Below, piece by piece: positions 51,601-60,426 of a DNA stretch of 64,000 bases (position 1 is the first letter of the stretch; each line of letters begins with the position of its first letter). A model generated the notes under the pieces. The model did no database searches and was not told the origin of the DNA. It saw nothing but the letters and a program-made list of their open reading frames with translations. The position numbers and the translations under genes are program-made. The stretch is from Actinophytocola sp044466355 (GTDB lineage Bacteria; Actinomycetota; Actinomycetes; Mycobacteriales; Pseudonocardiaceae): contig NZ_JBITMQ010000009.1 in NCBI RefSeq assembly GCF_044466355.1, positions 1-64,000 on the forward strand, read 5' to 3'.

Positions 51601-52704
51601 GGACCGGTCCGGGACGCGCGGCGGCACCGTCGACAGGTCGATCACCGTGGCGCCCTCGACACCGGCGCCCGCCAGCAGGTGGTCCGAACCGGCGACCGCG
51701 CCACCGTCGAGCACGACGACGAGGTGCGGGCCCGCGAACCGGCTGCCGCCGTCCTCGGGGTCGAACCGCGGCCGGTCGGCCAGCAGGTTGTCCAGGACCG
51801 CCTCTAGCGACGGGATCGTGTGCGCGACGAGCCGCTGGGGGCCGAGCGCGTCGCTCCGCTCCGGGTGCAGCGCGTGGGGTAGCCACTTCAGCCACTCCCA
51901 GCCCGCGCGGCGTTCCGGCGCGACGCACACCGCGATGCGCAGGTCGTCCGGCGAGTGCAGGGTGGCCAGCTGGGCGATGATCGCGCGCACCAGGCCGAGA
52001 ACGTGCTCGGCGGCGTGGCCGTCGGCCGGGTTCGCGGAGCGGAGGTGGATGCGGCTGAAACCGTTGACCGCCATGGCCAGCGGCAGGTCCGGCACCGCCG
52101 AGTAGGTGGTGATGAACCGCCGCAGCGCGAGCGCGGACAGCGGCTCGAGCTGCTCCATCGGCTTGGTGTCGGGGGCGACCAGCGTGGTGGCGAGGCTCTG
52201 GCGGCCCACTCCGATGCGGGCGACACCGAAGTCGGCGTCGAGGCGGCGGCGTTCCCACAGCCGGTAGCTCGCCGCCACCGACCACAGCGTCGCCGGATCG
52301 GGGTGCAGGTACCAGAGCGCGGTCCGCTGCCTGCGTGCGGTGCGGCCGACGCGGACCCGGTGCTGGGCAAGACCACGCAGGTACAGCCTGCGGGCGTTGC
52401 CCATCTCGCGCTTGCTCGGTCCGCCACCGTTGAGGAGCGAGACGCCGACCATCATCAGCATCGCCACGCCGAAGACCCCGAAGACCACGTAGCGCAGCGC
52501 GCCGAGCCCCGACGCGCCGAACCGCCCGCTGAACAGCAGGATCATCGCGCCCATCATCAGGACCATCGGCAGCACCATCAGTACCTGGGTCCACTGCCGG
52601 GCAGGTGGCGCCGGGATCTCCGGCGGCGCCTCGAGCACCAGCTCGCCGGACGGCATGTCCGGCGCGGGCCGGCGCAACGGCCGGCGCACCACCACGGTCG
52701 CCAC
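48694..52704 (-). CDS. eccC: Type VII secretion ATPase EccC (EccCa-EccCb fusion)
   Basis: A 1336-residue FtsK/SpoIIIE-type ATPase, the motor of the ESX machine. Two membrane helices (about 38-60 and 65-90) follow a short N-terminus. Three ATPase domains have Walker A GATGSGKSELLR (about 495), GGPQSGKSTAVR (about 848) and FGDGDSGKTTFLR (about 1134). Domain 1 has VVVDEFSELL and domain 3 LLVDDYDLVV as Walker B. The single-chain form combines what ESX-1 splits in two. The plus-strand WXG100 genes are divergent, with ~200 bp between. Confidence 0.95.
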   Translation of the reverse strand: MATVVVRRPLRRPAPDMPSGELVLEAPPEIPAPPARQWTQVLMVLPMVLMMGAMILLFSGRFGASGLGALRYVVFGVFGVAMLMMVGVSLLNGGGPSKREMGNARRLYLRGLAQHRVRVGRTARRQRTALWYLHPDPATLWSVAASYRLWERRRLDADFGVARIGVGRQSLATTLVAPDTKPMEQLEPLSALALRRFITTYSAVPDLPLAMAVNGFSRIHLRSANPADGHAAEHVLGLVRAIIAQLATLHSPDDLRIAVCVAPERRAGWEWLKWLPHALHPERSDALGPQRLVAHTIPSLEAVLDNLLADRPRFDPEDGGSRFAGPHLVVVLDGGAVAGSDHLLAGAGVEGATVIDLSTVPPRVPDRSAVVLDVAADATLTSRTADGEIELGRADSMPVVAAEALARQLAPLRLTSGAQGEAPMSAELGLEDLLELGDPFAFDPADTWVQRPNRDRLRVKFGIRPDGTPIELDLKESALEGMGPHGLLIGATGSGKSELLRTLVLALAITHPPNSLNFALIDFKGGATFTRLDRLPHTSAVITNLADELPLVDRMADAINGELLRRQELLRAAGNFASLRDYEKARAAGAPLPEVPTLFVVVDEFSELLSARPDFIDIFVQIGRVGRSLGVHLLLASQRLEEGRLRGLDAHLSYRVGLRTFSEMDSRTVLGVSDAFSLPAREAGHGFLRHGDEPLTRFRAAYVSGVHSPELPSSASGAPEPIGLAEYSTTFVALKVEDKQDTEKKDTGSKDDDAVGESLLDILVDRFAGRGVPAHQVWLPPLADPPPLDELLGGLTTDPERGLQPTDRSMRGALRAVVGVVDRPLDQRRDPLVFDLSAGAGHAVVAGGPQSGKSTAVRTVIASLALTHTPAEVQFYCLDFGGGTLGSIRGLPHVGGVAARLNVGAVRRTIAEVASVLAERERRFAEQDIDGMATYRAMRADGRVTDDPHGDVFLVIDGWLTLRKEFEDLEDVVTSIATRGLAYGVHLIATCARWFDLRPQVRDLFGSKLELRLGDPIDTMVDRTNALRVPENSPGRGLAPSKHHVLTAVPRSDGRATGEGLSDAVAAMVASAREAWTGEPAPEVRMLPGKLPYLTLPSTDDPAALALTVGIAEQDLAPVRLDFGTDAHLLLFGDGDSGKTTFLRTLARRIVDSYPLEKARMIIVDHRRGLLGEVGTEHLLGYGTDRQTTGALVADVVTVMRDRLPGPDVTPEQLRSRSWWQGPDLFLLVDDYDLVVTGADNPLLPLMEFLPQARDIGLHIVVTRRTGGAGRAMYEPFLTRLRDVGSMGLLMSGNREEGPLLGGLKPEALPSGRGRLVSRRGEPRLVQLAWLPPADE

Positions 52705-52902
52705 GTTCCTCGGCCCCTTCCATCGGCTGCCTTACCCGATGAATGGTCGCCGTCGCGGACCGCCCGTGGGCGGGGGTTGGCAGGAACGTGCCGGAGCGCC
52801 GTCCGGAACTCGTTGTCCCAATTAGCTTTCAGGTGACCGCCTTCGCGCGGTGGGCTCATCGGGCCCATCCGACATAGACACATGACCGGAAAGGAGCGAT
52901 CG

Positions 52903-53232
52903 ATGCCCAACGGCGATCTCCAGTGGGGCACACCGGAGGACCTGCACAACGCGGCCGTCGCGGCGAACAACTCGGCGTCGAACATCCAGGCGGCGATCGG
53001 GCGGATCGAGGGTCAGGTGGCCACGATGATGGCCACCTGGCAGGGCCGGGCCCCCGTCGCGTTCGACGGCAAGCACCGGGAATGGCGCCAGCAGGTCGAC
53101 GCGCTGGTCGCCGAGCTGGAGCGGGTGGGGGCGGCCGCCAACACCTCCGGCACGGCCTACACCTCCTCCGACGACGACACCACCAGCCAGGTCAACAGCA
53201 CTGTCCTCACTGGACTGAACTTCCGCGGGTAG
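52903..53232 (+). CDS. WXG100-family ESX substrate (EsxB-like)
   Basis: A 109-residue helical-hairpin protein. W46-Q-G48 marks the turn between helices (about 12-43 and 52-82), and Y86-x-x-x-D90 (AYTSSD) is a type VII export signal, making this the signal-bearing CFP-10-like partner. The ATG at 52903 is chosen because AAGGAG lies 6 bases upstream; an ATG at 52882 is less likely. It is followed by its probable partner after 27 bp. Confidence 0.88.
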   Translation: MPNGDLQWGTPEDLHNAAVAANNSASNIQAAIGRIEGQVATMMATWQGRAPVAFDGKHREWRQQVDALVAELERVGAAANTSGTAYTSSDDDTTSQVNSTVLTGLNFRG

Positions 53233-53259
53233 TTCCGCACGAGCACCAAAGGAGACGCG

Positions 53260-53553
53260 ATGAGTGGCCCCATTCGTTACGAGTTCAGCGCGCTCGGGGA
53301 CGGCCAGGCGCAGCTGGCCGCGTCGGCGAACGAGATCGGCGCCGAGAAGGACACCTGGATGCAGACCGTCGGTCTCACCATGGAGACCTGGCTGGACGGC
53401 GCGGGTGGCCTGTTCGGCGAGCTGAACACCATCTGGGACAAGGCGACCCAGGCGACCAACGACTTCCAGATGGAGCTGTCCACCAAGGTCGGCATCGCAC
53501 AGATGAACGGCCAGCAGGCACTGGACGCGGCCAAGCGCGCCGTGGGCGGCTGA
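53260..53553 (+). CDS. WXG100-family partner (EsxA-like)
   Basis: A 97-residue helical-hairpin protein. The turn reads TWLDGAGG (W44), a degenerate WxG, between helices at about 12-42 and 50-92. It lacks a YxxxD motif, as expected for the ESAT-6-like partner of the preceding protein. AAAGGAG lies 6 bases before the ATG. A terminator hairpin follows, so the pair forms its own short transcript. Confidence 0.85.
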   Translation: MSGPIRYEFSALGDGQAQLAASANEIGAEKDTWMQTVGLTMETWLDGAGGLFGELNTIWDKATQATNDFQMELSTKVGIAQMNGQQALDAAKRAVGG

Positions 53554-53573
53554 CCCGACGGCACCGGCACAGC

Positions 53574-53608
53574 ACAGCGGCCCCGCGACGAGAGTCCGGG
53601 GCCGCTGT
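53574..53608. terminator. Terminator hairpin after the WXG100 pair
   Basis: ACAGCGGCCCCG and CGGGGCCGCTGT pair perfectly over 12 bp with an 11-base loop, between the convergent WXG100 pair and cassette B. Confidence 0.82.
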
Positions 53609-53639
53609 CGTATGTGTGTCGACTGTGGACCGACGGGGG

Positions 53640-54134
53640 TCAGGTCCGGTGGGTGTCCAGCCGGATGGACGAGAGGAACTCGCGGAAGTCCGCCATCACC
53701 GTGTCCACCTGGTCCAGCGCGGCGGTGAGCGAGGCGCGCACCACGGCGCGTCGCGCGGTGTCCACGGCGTCCGGGACGGTCAGGTACACCTGCGACTGGA
53801 CCAGCTCACGGACCGCGCCCTCGCGCAGGGTGATGCGGAGGTCCTGGGCAAGCCCGGGGGCGTCGCCGACACCGAGGTCGGCCCGGTGCGCGACGGTCAC
53901 GGTCGGCGCGGTGCCGCGCAGGCTCGCCACCGACTGGTCGGCGATCTCGGCGAGCGACGCCCCGTCGGTGCGGACCTCGCCGTCGACGGTGATGTTCGCG
54001 GTGAAGCCCGAGCCGTGCGTGGCCGCGTTGAGCGCGATGAACGCGACGTCCGGCAGACCGGCCTCGTCCGGCGACGCCGCGTGCCAGCCGTCAGGCAGCC
54101 GGAACTCGATCGGAACCGGAAGATCCGTGGCCAT
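53640..54134 (-). CDS. Partner protein of cassette B (LpqN/Mog1-like pattern)
   Basis: A 164-residue soluble protein. Beta-rich segments (IEFRLPDGWHAAS, VAFIALNAATHGSGFTANITV, TVTVAHRADLGVG, LVQSQVYLTVP) and a last helix (VDTVMADFREFLSSIRL) recall the Mog1/PsbP-like fold of LpqN proteins. No signal peptide is present. The ATG at 54134 is preferred because GGGAG lies 9 bases upstream. It occupies the fourth position of cassette B, equivalent to 45077 in cassette A. Confidence 0.68.
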   Translation of the reverse strand: MATDLPVPIEFRLPDGWHAASPDEAGLPDVAFIALNAATHGSGFTANITVDGEVRTDGASLAEIADQSVASLRGTAPTVTVAHRADLGVGDAPGLAQDLRITLREGAVRELVQSQVYLTVPDAVDTARRAVVRASLTAALDQVDTVMADFREFLSSIRLDTHRT

Positions 54135-54152
54135 CGTGCTCAACTCCCTGGG

Positions 54153-55391
54153 TCAGAACAGCTTGCCAACGCGTTCGCCTATGTCCTGGACGCCCCGCCC
54201 GACGTCTCGACCGAAGTCCTCGACGCCCGCCCCGATGTCGCGGCCGACGTCCTCCACGCCCTGTCTGACGGTCTCATAGCCCCGGCCGACCTCCGCGACG
54301 CCGTCCTCGACGGCCTGCCAGACGTGGCCCGCGGTCTCGACGACCTTGTTGGTGTCCACCCGCAACTCGACGCCGAGCTTCCCACCGAGGATCGGCGAGG
54401 CGCCCGCGGAGGCGCCGAGGGTGAAGACACCGTTCTCGTTCTTGGCGGTCACCCCGGCCTCGGCGCCCGGCCCGGCCCAGCCCTCGGCGGTGAGCCCGAG
54501 GCCGATACCGCCGACGTCACCGAAGACCTTCCCCCCGATACGCCCGCCCGCGAACGCCTCGGCCTTGGCCTCGACCCCGTTCGGGCCCACGTTGAGCCCG
54601 GCACCCGCCTTGCCGCCCGCGAAGGCCTCCGCCTCCCCGCCGTAGCCGACCAGGCCGTTCGGGCCGACCGCGTTCTTGTACTCCCCCTTGATCTTCAGCC
54701 CGGCAGCCGCCTCGAGCTGTGCCTTGAGGCCCTCGTTCGTCAGCGCGGCGGACGCCGACGCCTCGGCGCCGAGGTTGGCCTCCGCCTTGAACGTGCCGTC
54801 CGCGTTCTGGGCACCGACCTTGAACAGGTCCGCCCACGCCTTGATCTCGCCGAGCTTGCCGCCCTCGGGGGGTTTCATCTCGAAGCCGGCGCCCGGCCCG
54901 GTCCCGGACAGCTGAAGACCGAGCTGGTCCGCCGCGCCGAGCACCATGTCGCGGAGGCGGCCGGCGACGTCCTGGACGAGCCAGTCCCGCATGGCCCGGC
55001 CCGCCTCGCCGAACCGGGGGTTGCTCAACAGGTCGTAGAAGGGCTGGTAGGTGGAGATGACCGACTGGATGGTCTCCTTCACCGAGCGGACCTGCTCGCC
55101 GTAGCGCCGCGCGGCGTCGCGGTGCATCAGCATGCCCTGGTCGAGCACGCCCACCTGCTCGCCGTAGGCGCGGGTGTGGGCGTCGAGGAGCTGCCCGGCG
55201 TCGTCCTGCCACGCCGCGTAGGCGTTGCCGCCCGCGGCGACCGACTGCTCACCCGCCCTGCGCGCGGTCGTCGCCGCCTGCTCCCATGCGAGGCCGAGGT
55301 CGAGCGCCGCCTGCTCGTCGTCGGGCGGCCACGGGTCGTAGACGCCCTTCACTTCGGTCCACAGTGGACCCGCTGGTTCAGGCAGGCCCAT
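54153..55391 (-). CDS. Large candidate ESX substrate, cassette B
   Basis: A 412-residue protein. The N-terminus (GPLWTEVKGVYDPWPPDDEQ) and a long helical region (about 30-170: AWEQAATTARRAGEQ, YAAWQDDAGQLLDAHTRAYG) resemble ESX substrates. Residues ~190-350 are imperfect Gly/Ala/Glu-rich units (EANLGAEASASAALT, EAEAFAGGKAGAGLNVGPNG, KAEAFAGGRIGGKVFGD). The last ~60 residues repeat an 11-residue amphipathic pattern (VGRDIGAGVED, FGRDVGRGVQD, IGERVGKLF), as in membrane-binding helices. No enzymatic motif is seen. It overlaps the preceding gene by 14 bp. Confidence 0.72.
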   Translation of the reverse strand: MGLPEPAGPLWTEVKGVYDPWPPDDEQAALDLGLAWEQAATTARRAGEQSVAAGGNAYAAWQDDAGQLLDAHTRAYGEQVGVLDQGMLMHRDAARRYGEQVRSVKETIQSVISTYQPFYDLLSNPRFGEAGRAMRDWLVQDVAGRLRDMVLGAADQLGLQLSGTGPGAGFEMKPPEGGKLGEIKAWADLFKVGAQNADGTFKAEANLGAEASASAALTNEGLKAQLEAAAGLKIKGEYKNAVGPNGLVGYGGEAEAFAGGKAGAGLNVGPNGVEAKAEAFAGGRIGGKVFGDVGGIGLGLTAEGWAGPGAEAGVTAKNENGVFTLGASAGASPILGGKLGVELRVDTNKVVETAGHVWQAVEDGVAEVGRGYETVRQGVEDVGRDIGAGVEDFGRDVGRGVQDIGERVGKLF

Positions 55392-55725
55392 GACCGCCCG
55401 CCCCACCGAAGCCCGCGGCGGAGTCGGCGTCCATGCCGGTGTAGTGGCCGATGCACCCCTCGCCCGCATCGGCGTACTGGCCGGGAATCCGGCAGCCGCG
55501 GTCGGCCGAGCCGGCGATCTCCGTTGCCCCGGGGCGATAGCCGGCCATGAACGCCTGCCCGAGCGGGCCCTTGCCGAGCTGACCGTCGAGTCCGCTGATC
55601 CGCGAGCTTGCCGAGGACCAGCCGCTGACGAAGTCGGTGCCCGCGGTCCGCAGCGCCCGCATCGCGTCGGCGACCGCGGCCGGATCCATCGTCGCGCGGT
55701 CTCCCTCGCCCGCCATGCCCGTCAC
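55378..55725 (-). CDS. Small WXG100/EspC-like secretion candidate, cassette B
   Basis: A 115-residue protein paralogous to that at 43664. A helical N-terminal half starts MDPAAVADAMRALRTAG, with a Gly-rich turn (ISGLDGQLGKGPLGQAF). YTGMD (95-99) is in the same place and identical, fitting the YxxxD export signal, and the end is FGGAGG. Two Cys (78, 91) are unique to this copy. The start overlaps the YbaB-like stop by 4 bp. Confidence 0.78.
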   Translation of the reverse strand: MTGMAGEGDRATMDPAAVADAMRALRTAGTDFVSGWSSASSRISGLDGQLGKGPLGQAFMAGYRPGATEIAGSADRGCRIPGQYADAGEGCIGHYTGMDADSAAGFGGAGGHGPA

Positions 55726-56096
55726 CGCCGTCCCGTGAACGCGCCGAGCCGGTGCAGCACCGGGTCGAACGCGACGTCCGTGTCCTCGTAGGTCGCGCCC
55801 GGCGGCAGCACCTCGACCGCGGCGTCGTACGCCCGGCGCCCGGCCGTGTCGGCGGCTTTCCTGACCGTCGCGAGGATGTCGTCCGCCAGCGCGGTGGCGT
55901 CCTGGGTGCGGTAGATCCGCGGATCGAGGTCCAGCGCACGCAACTCCCCGCGCGCTCCGACGGTCGCCGCGATCAGCCCGTCGTCGGACTCCTCGGTGAC
56001 CTCGATGTCGACCAGCTTGTCCTGGACCCGCCTGACCGCGCGGGCCATTCGCTCCCGCTCGGCCACCTCACCCGGTAGCCCGGCACTCCCGTACAC
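55722..56096 (-). CDS. YbaB/EbfC-fold protein, cassette B (EspL-like)
   Basis: A 124-residue paralogue of the protein at 43353, with ESDDGLIAATVGARGEL, LDLDPRIYR and TALADDILATVRKAAD in register. A C-terminal extension of ~25 residues is extra. The GTG at 56096 is chosen because GGAGG lies 5 bases upstream; longer starts lack a ribosome site. It is first gene of cassette B, coupled to the next by ATGA. Confidence 0.83.
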   Translation of the reverse strand: MYGSAGLPGEVAERERMARAVRRVQDKLVDIEVTEESDDGLIAATVGARGELRALDLDPRIYRTQDATALADDILATVRKAADTAGRRAYDAAVEVLPPGATYEDTDVAFDPVLHRLGAFTGRR

Positions 56097-56204
56097 CGCG
56101 ACCTCCACCCGTCGGTCAGTTCCTGGAGGGAGTGTCGGGCACCGGCGCGGCACCCGGTGGCCTGCTGGCCGCTTCCGGCCAGTACCAACGGGTTCCGCCC
56201 GCTT

Positions 56205-58316
56205 TCAGCGGGGTGACACCAGGGTTCGCGGGTCCAGTGCGGCCTTCACCCTGGCACCGAAGGGCCGTTTGGCCAGTCCGGTGCGTACGGCACGCACCGC
56301 CGTCCACGCCTCGGTCGCGGTGGTCGGTGCCGGGCCGGTCGGTGACCACAGTGCGACGTCCACGGACCGTGCCAGTGCGTGCAGGCCGGGGACCACCAGC
56401 GGGTCGTTCGTCGCGGCGGCCAGGTCTCGGGGGGTCATGCCCGGGGTGTACGGCACGCCGTGGGCTCTCAGGCGGTCCCTCGCCTCCGCCCACGCGCCGA
56501 CCACCGCCGCGGCGCCGGGACGGCGGCGCCGCCGTCGTGTTCGCAGCGCTCGGAACAGGGGCACGCCACCGACCCACGCGACGACGAGCACCCCGGCACC
56601 GCCCAGCACCCAGGCCCACGGGAACGGCTCGCCGTCGGACGTGGTGGTGCCCTCGGTCTCCTCGTCGTCCTCCGGCAGCTCCGGGTCGCGCACGTCCTCC
56701 AGCGGTGGCAGCTGCTCCCTCGCCTCGGCGGTGGCCTCCGCCAGTCCCTTCGGTTTCGTGCCCGTGCCGCTGGTCGCGCCCGCCGGGTCCAGTGGCACCC
56801 AGCCGATGCCCGCGACGGCCACCTCCGGCCACGCCAGGACGTCGGAGTTGTGGACCACCACGTCGTCACCGGTCTCCTCCGGTGCGCGGAAGCCGACCGC
56901 GATGCGTGCCGGGATGCCCACGATGCGGGCCAGCACCACGTAGGCGGCGGCGAACTGCTCGGTCGTGCCGCGTCGGTTGTCGAGCAGGAACGTCCGCAGC
57001 TGGGGCCATCCGCTGCCGCTCGGCAGGTCGCTGCCGGTGGCGAGCCGGTAGTTGTCGCGGAAGAACTGTTCCAGCACCAGCGCGGTCTGGAACGCGGGGC
57101 GGTCGTCGCGGACGGCTTCGCGCGCGAGGTCGGCGATGCCGGCAGGCACCTGGCCGAGGTCGCCGAAACCGGTGCGGGCGGACGGGTCGATGGCGGCGTC
57201 CCGCAGTTCCGCCGCGTCGGGGCGTGGTTCCCACCACGTCAGGGTGTAGGCCGCGGGGCCGGTGCGCCCGTACGCCATGAGCGTGCCGGACGCCTCGTCC
57301 ACCAGCGGCGCCAGCCCGGTCACCGACGCGGGCAGCGCCTGGCTCGGCAGCCACGGGGTTTCCGTGCCGGGGTACCGGATGCTGGCGGTGTACTCGTCCC
57401 GCGGCACGTCGAGCACGGGCCGCAGCTCGGCGCCGAGACGCCTCGGCTGGGCGCTCGGGGTCCAGTTGACGCCGTTGAACCGGTCCAGCACCGCGAGGCG
57501 CCAGCGGTCGACCGGGTGGTCTGCGGAGTAGGAGAACACCGGCTCGTCCGGGTCCTGCATGCGTTCGGTCAGCTCGTCGAGCGGGCTCGCGACGCGGGCC
57601 GGTGGCAGTGGCACGAACTGCTTGTCCCGCAAGGAGACCGCGGGCCGGTCGACGGGGTGGACGACCGTAGCGAGGACGGCGCCCGCCACGGCGAGCACGA
57701 CGGTCGGCACGACCAGCGCGAGGGCCACGAACGAGCGGCGGGCCGCCGTGGGCACGGCGTCGCCCGCTCTGTCGCTTGTGGACAGCAGCAGCCCGGCGAC
57801 CACCGCGAACGCGAACGCGGCGAGCACCGCCGTGAGCCCTGTCAGCGAGACGTACGCCTGCGACAGCACCACCATCGCGACCCCGGGCAGCAGCGCGAGA
57901 AGCGGCCACCGCAGCAGTTCGAGCCCGAGCGTGGCGGCGACGAGCGCGGCCAGCGGGACGAACAGCATCAGCTCCGGATCGGGGCGGGCGGGCCAGGTGG
58001 ACTGCAGGGTCAGCTGCCACGACTCGGTGACACCCGCGAGCAGGGCCCGGCCGGTCTCGGCGGTCGGCAGTCCGGCGAGCGTGGTGGGGAACAGCATCGC
58101 CTCGGACAGCGCGAGCAACCCGACGACGAGCACCAGCACCGCACGCCACGGCACCAGCGCGGGACGGCGTGCGCACAGCTCCGACACCGCGAACCCGGCG
58201 GCGACGACCAGCGCGAGCGGCAGCAGCAGCGCGCCGATGCCGAAAACGGGCGCGAACAGCAGACCCGGGCCCGCCGCGGTGAACAGCACGGCGAGGACGG
58301 AGGCACGTGTGGTCAT
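56205..58316 (-). CDS. Membrane transglutaminase-like protein lacking catalytic Cys and His
   Basis: A 703-residue membrane protein. Six or so N-terminal helices (about 1-215) precede a transglutaminase-like domain (about 370-510) and a further helix near 585-605, with a basic DUF4129-like tail. The fold signature is present: RRGTTEQFAAAYVVLARIVG and IPARIAVGF, then SDVLAWPEV, GWVPLDPAG. In active members GxCxxFA supplies Cys and AHAWPEV supplies His; here they are Thr and Leu. Catalysis is therefore unlikely. Its ATG overlaps the DUF58 stop, placing it in the MoxR-DUF58 operon. Confidence 0.88.
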   Translation of the reverse strand: MTTRASVLAVLFTAAGPGLLFAPVFGIGALLLPLALVVAAGFAVSELCARRPALVPWRAVLVLVVGLLALSEAMLFPTTLAGLPTAETGRALLAGVTESWQLTLQSTWPARPDPELMLFVPLAALVAATLGLELLRWPLLALLPGVAMVVLSQAYVSLTGLTAVLAAFAFAVVAGLLLSTSDRAGDAVPTAARRSFVALALVVPTVVLAVAGAVLATVVHPVDRPAVSLRDKQFVPLPPARVASPLDELTERMQDPDEPVFSYSADHPVDRWRLAVLDRFNGVNWTPSAQPRRLGAELRPVLDVPRDEYTASIRYPGTETPWLPSQALPASVTGLAPLVDEASGTLMAYGRTGPAAYTLTWWEPRPDAAELRDAAIDPSARTGFGDLGQVPAGIADLAREAVRDDRPAFQTALVLEQFFRDNYRLATGSDLPSGSGWPQLRTFLLDNRRGTTEQFAAAYVVLARIVGIPARIAVGFRAPEETGDDVVVHNSDVLAWPEVAVAGIGWVPLDPAGATSGTGTKPKGLAEATAEAREQLPPLEDVRDPELPEDDEETEGTTTSDGEPFPWAWVLGGAGVLVVAWVGGVPLFRALRTRRRRRRPGAAAVVGAWAEARDRLRAHGVPYTPGMTPRDLAAATNDPLVVPGLHALARSVDVALWSPTGPAPTTATEAWTAVRAVRTGLAKRPFGARVKAALDPRTLVSPR

Positions 58317-59466
58317 CAGTGGGCTGCCACGTTCCAGCGCCGGGTGCCGCCCTTCGCGTTCGGGGCCTGGATCACCCGCGTGTTCGGGATGCGCATCGGA
58401 ACTCCCGTGTTGGCGCCGCCCGCGATGGTGACGACCACCGCGGACGCGTAGTGGGGTCGCAGTGCCGCGACGGCGGTCAGGTCGTCCTGCCGTGCGCTCG
58501 CCAGCACCACGACGAGCGAGCCGCCGCGGTCCGGGCCCTTGGTCAGCTCGCGCGGCACCAACGGCCCGCCACTAACCGGTGTCAGTTCGCACAGTTCGTC
58601 GAGCACCTGGCGCACGGCCTGCTGCCCGCCGCCCGGTTTCAGGTCGGCGCCGGACGTCGTCAGCAGCCGGCACCAGTAGCCCTCGGCCGCGGCGGCGGAC
58701 ATCAGCGACGCGGTCAGGTCCACCGCCTCCTCCAGCACCTCCGGCGGCACGAGGTCGGCGCGGGTGTCGAGCAGCGTGGTGAACCTGGGCTGGTTCGGGT
58801 CCACGTAGTCGCGGACCATGAGCCGACCGGTGCGGGCGGTCGCCTTCCAGTGCAGGTGGCGGACCTCGTCGCCGGGCTCGTACTCGCGCACGTCCCGCAG
58901 GTCCAGGGAGCCGTGCAGCGAGTCGTCGGTGGTGCTGCCCTCGTGGTGGTGGCGCGGGTGCCCGGCAACCAGGGCACGCACCGGGTACGTCTTCGGGTGC
59001 ACCCACAACGTCGCGGTGTCCCCGGTGGTCAGCCTGCTGCGGCCGAGCCCGAGCGGGTCGACGCGTTCCAGCGTCAGCGGGCCGACCTCGAACCGGCCGC
59101 GCCGCTTCGTGGGCAGTTCGTAGTGGTACACGGCTTCCGCGCCCGGTGCGAGCGGGCGCACCGAGACGGCGTGGAAGCCGCCGTCGACCCGGTCGCCCGC
59201 GATGAAACCGCCGTGGCGGCGGCCTGTCGCGTTGTGCACGCGCAGCCGCGCGAACGCGGGCCTGCCGCGCTGCACCCGGTCCGGGTACACCTCACGGGTC
59301 ACCGTGACACGTGGCCTGCGCGCGGTCATCACCAGCGCGGCGAGCACGGCACCGAACGCCGCCCCCGCGAGCGCCCGCAGCACCGGGAAACCGGCCCACT
59401 CGCCCGCCGCGTACAGCACGACCGCACCGGCGAGCACGACCCAGCCGCGCAAGGTGAGCCGAGGCA

Positions 59467-59467
<1 letters not shown>
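58316..59467 (-). CDS. DUF58 family membrane protein
   Basis: A 383-residue protein with two N-terminal helices (about 8-48). A beta-domain follows, then the DUF58 signature REYEPGDEVRHLHWKATARTGRL-like segment (REYEPGDEVRHLHWKATA) and a von Willebrand A-like C-terminal half (LLDTRADL and on). DUF58 proteins nearly always pair with MoxR ATPases and transglutaminase-like proteins, as here. The GTG start overlaps the MoxR stop by one base (TAGTG). The role is presumed to be in cell-envelope assembly. Confidence 0.9.

Positions 59468-60422
<955 letters not shown>

Positions 60423-60426
<4 letters not shown>

Noticed and set aside
52882..52902. Upstream ATG as start of the WXG100 gene
   Set aside because: The AAGGAG ribosome site lies between this ATG and the one at 52903 and fits only the latter.
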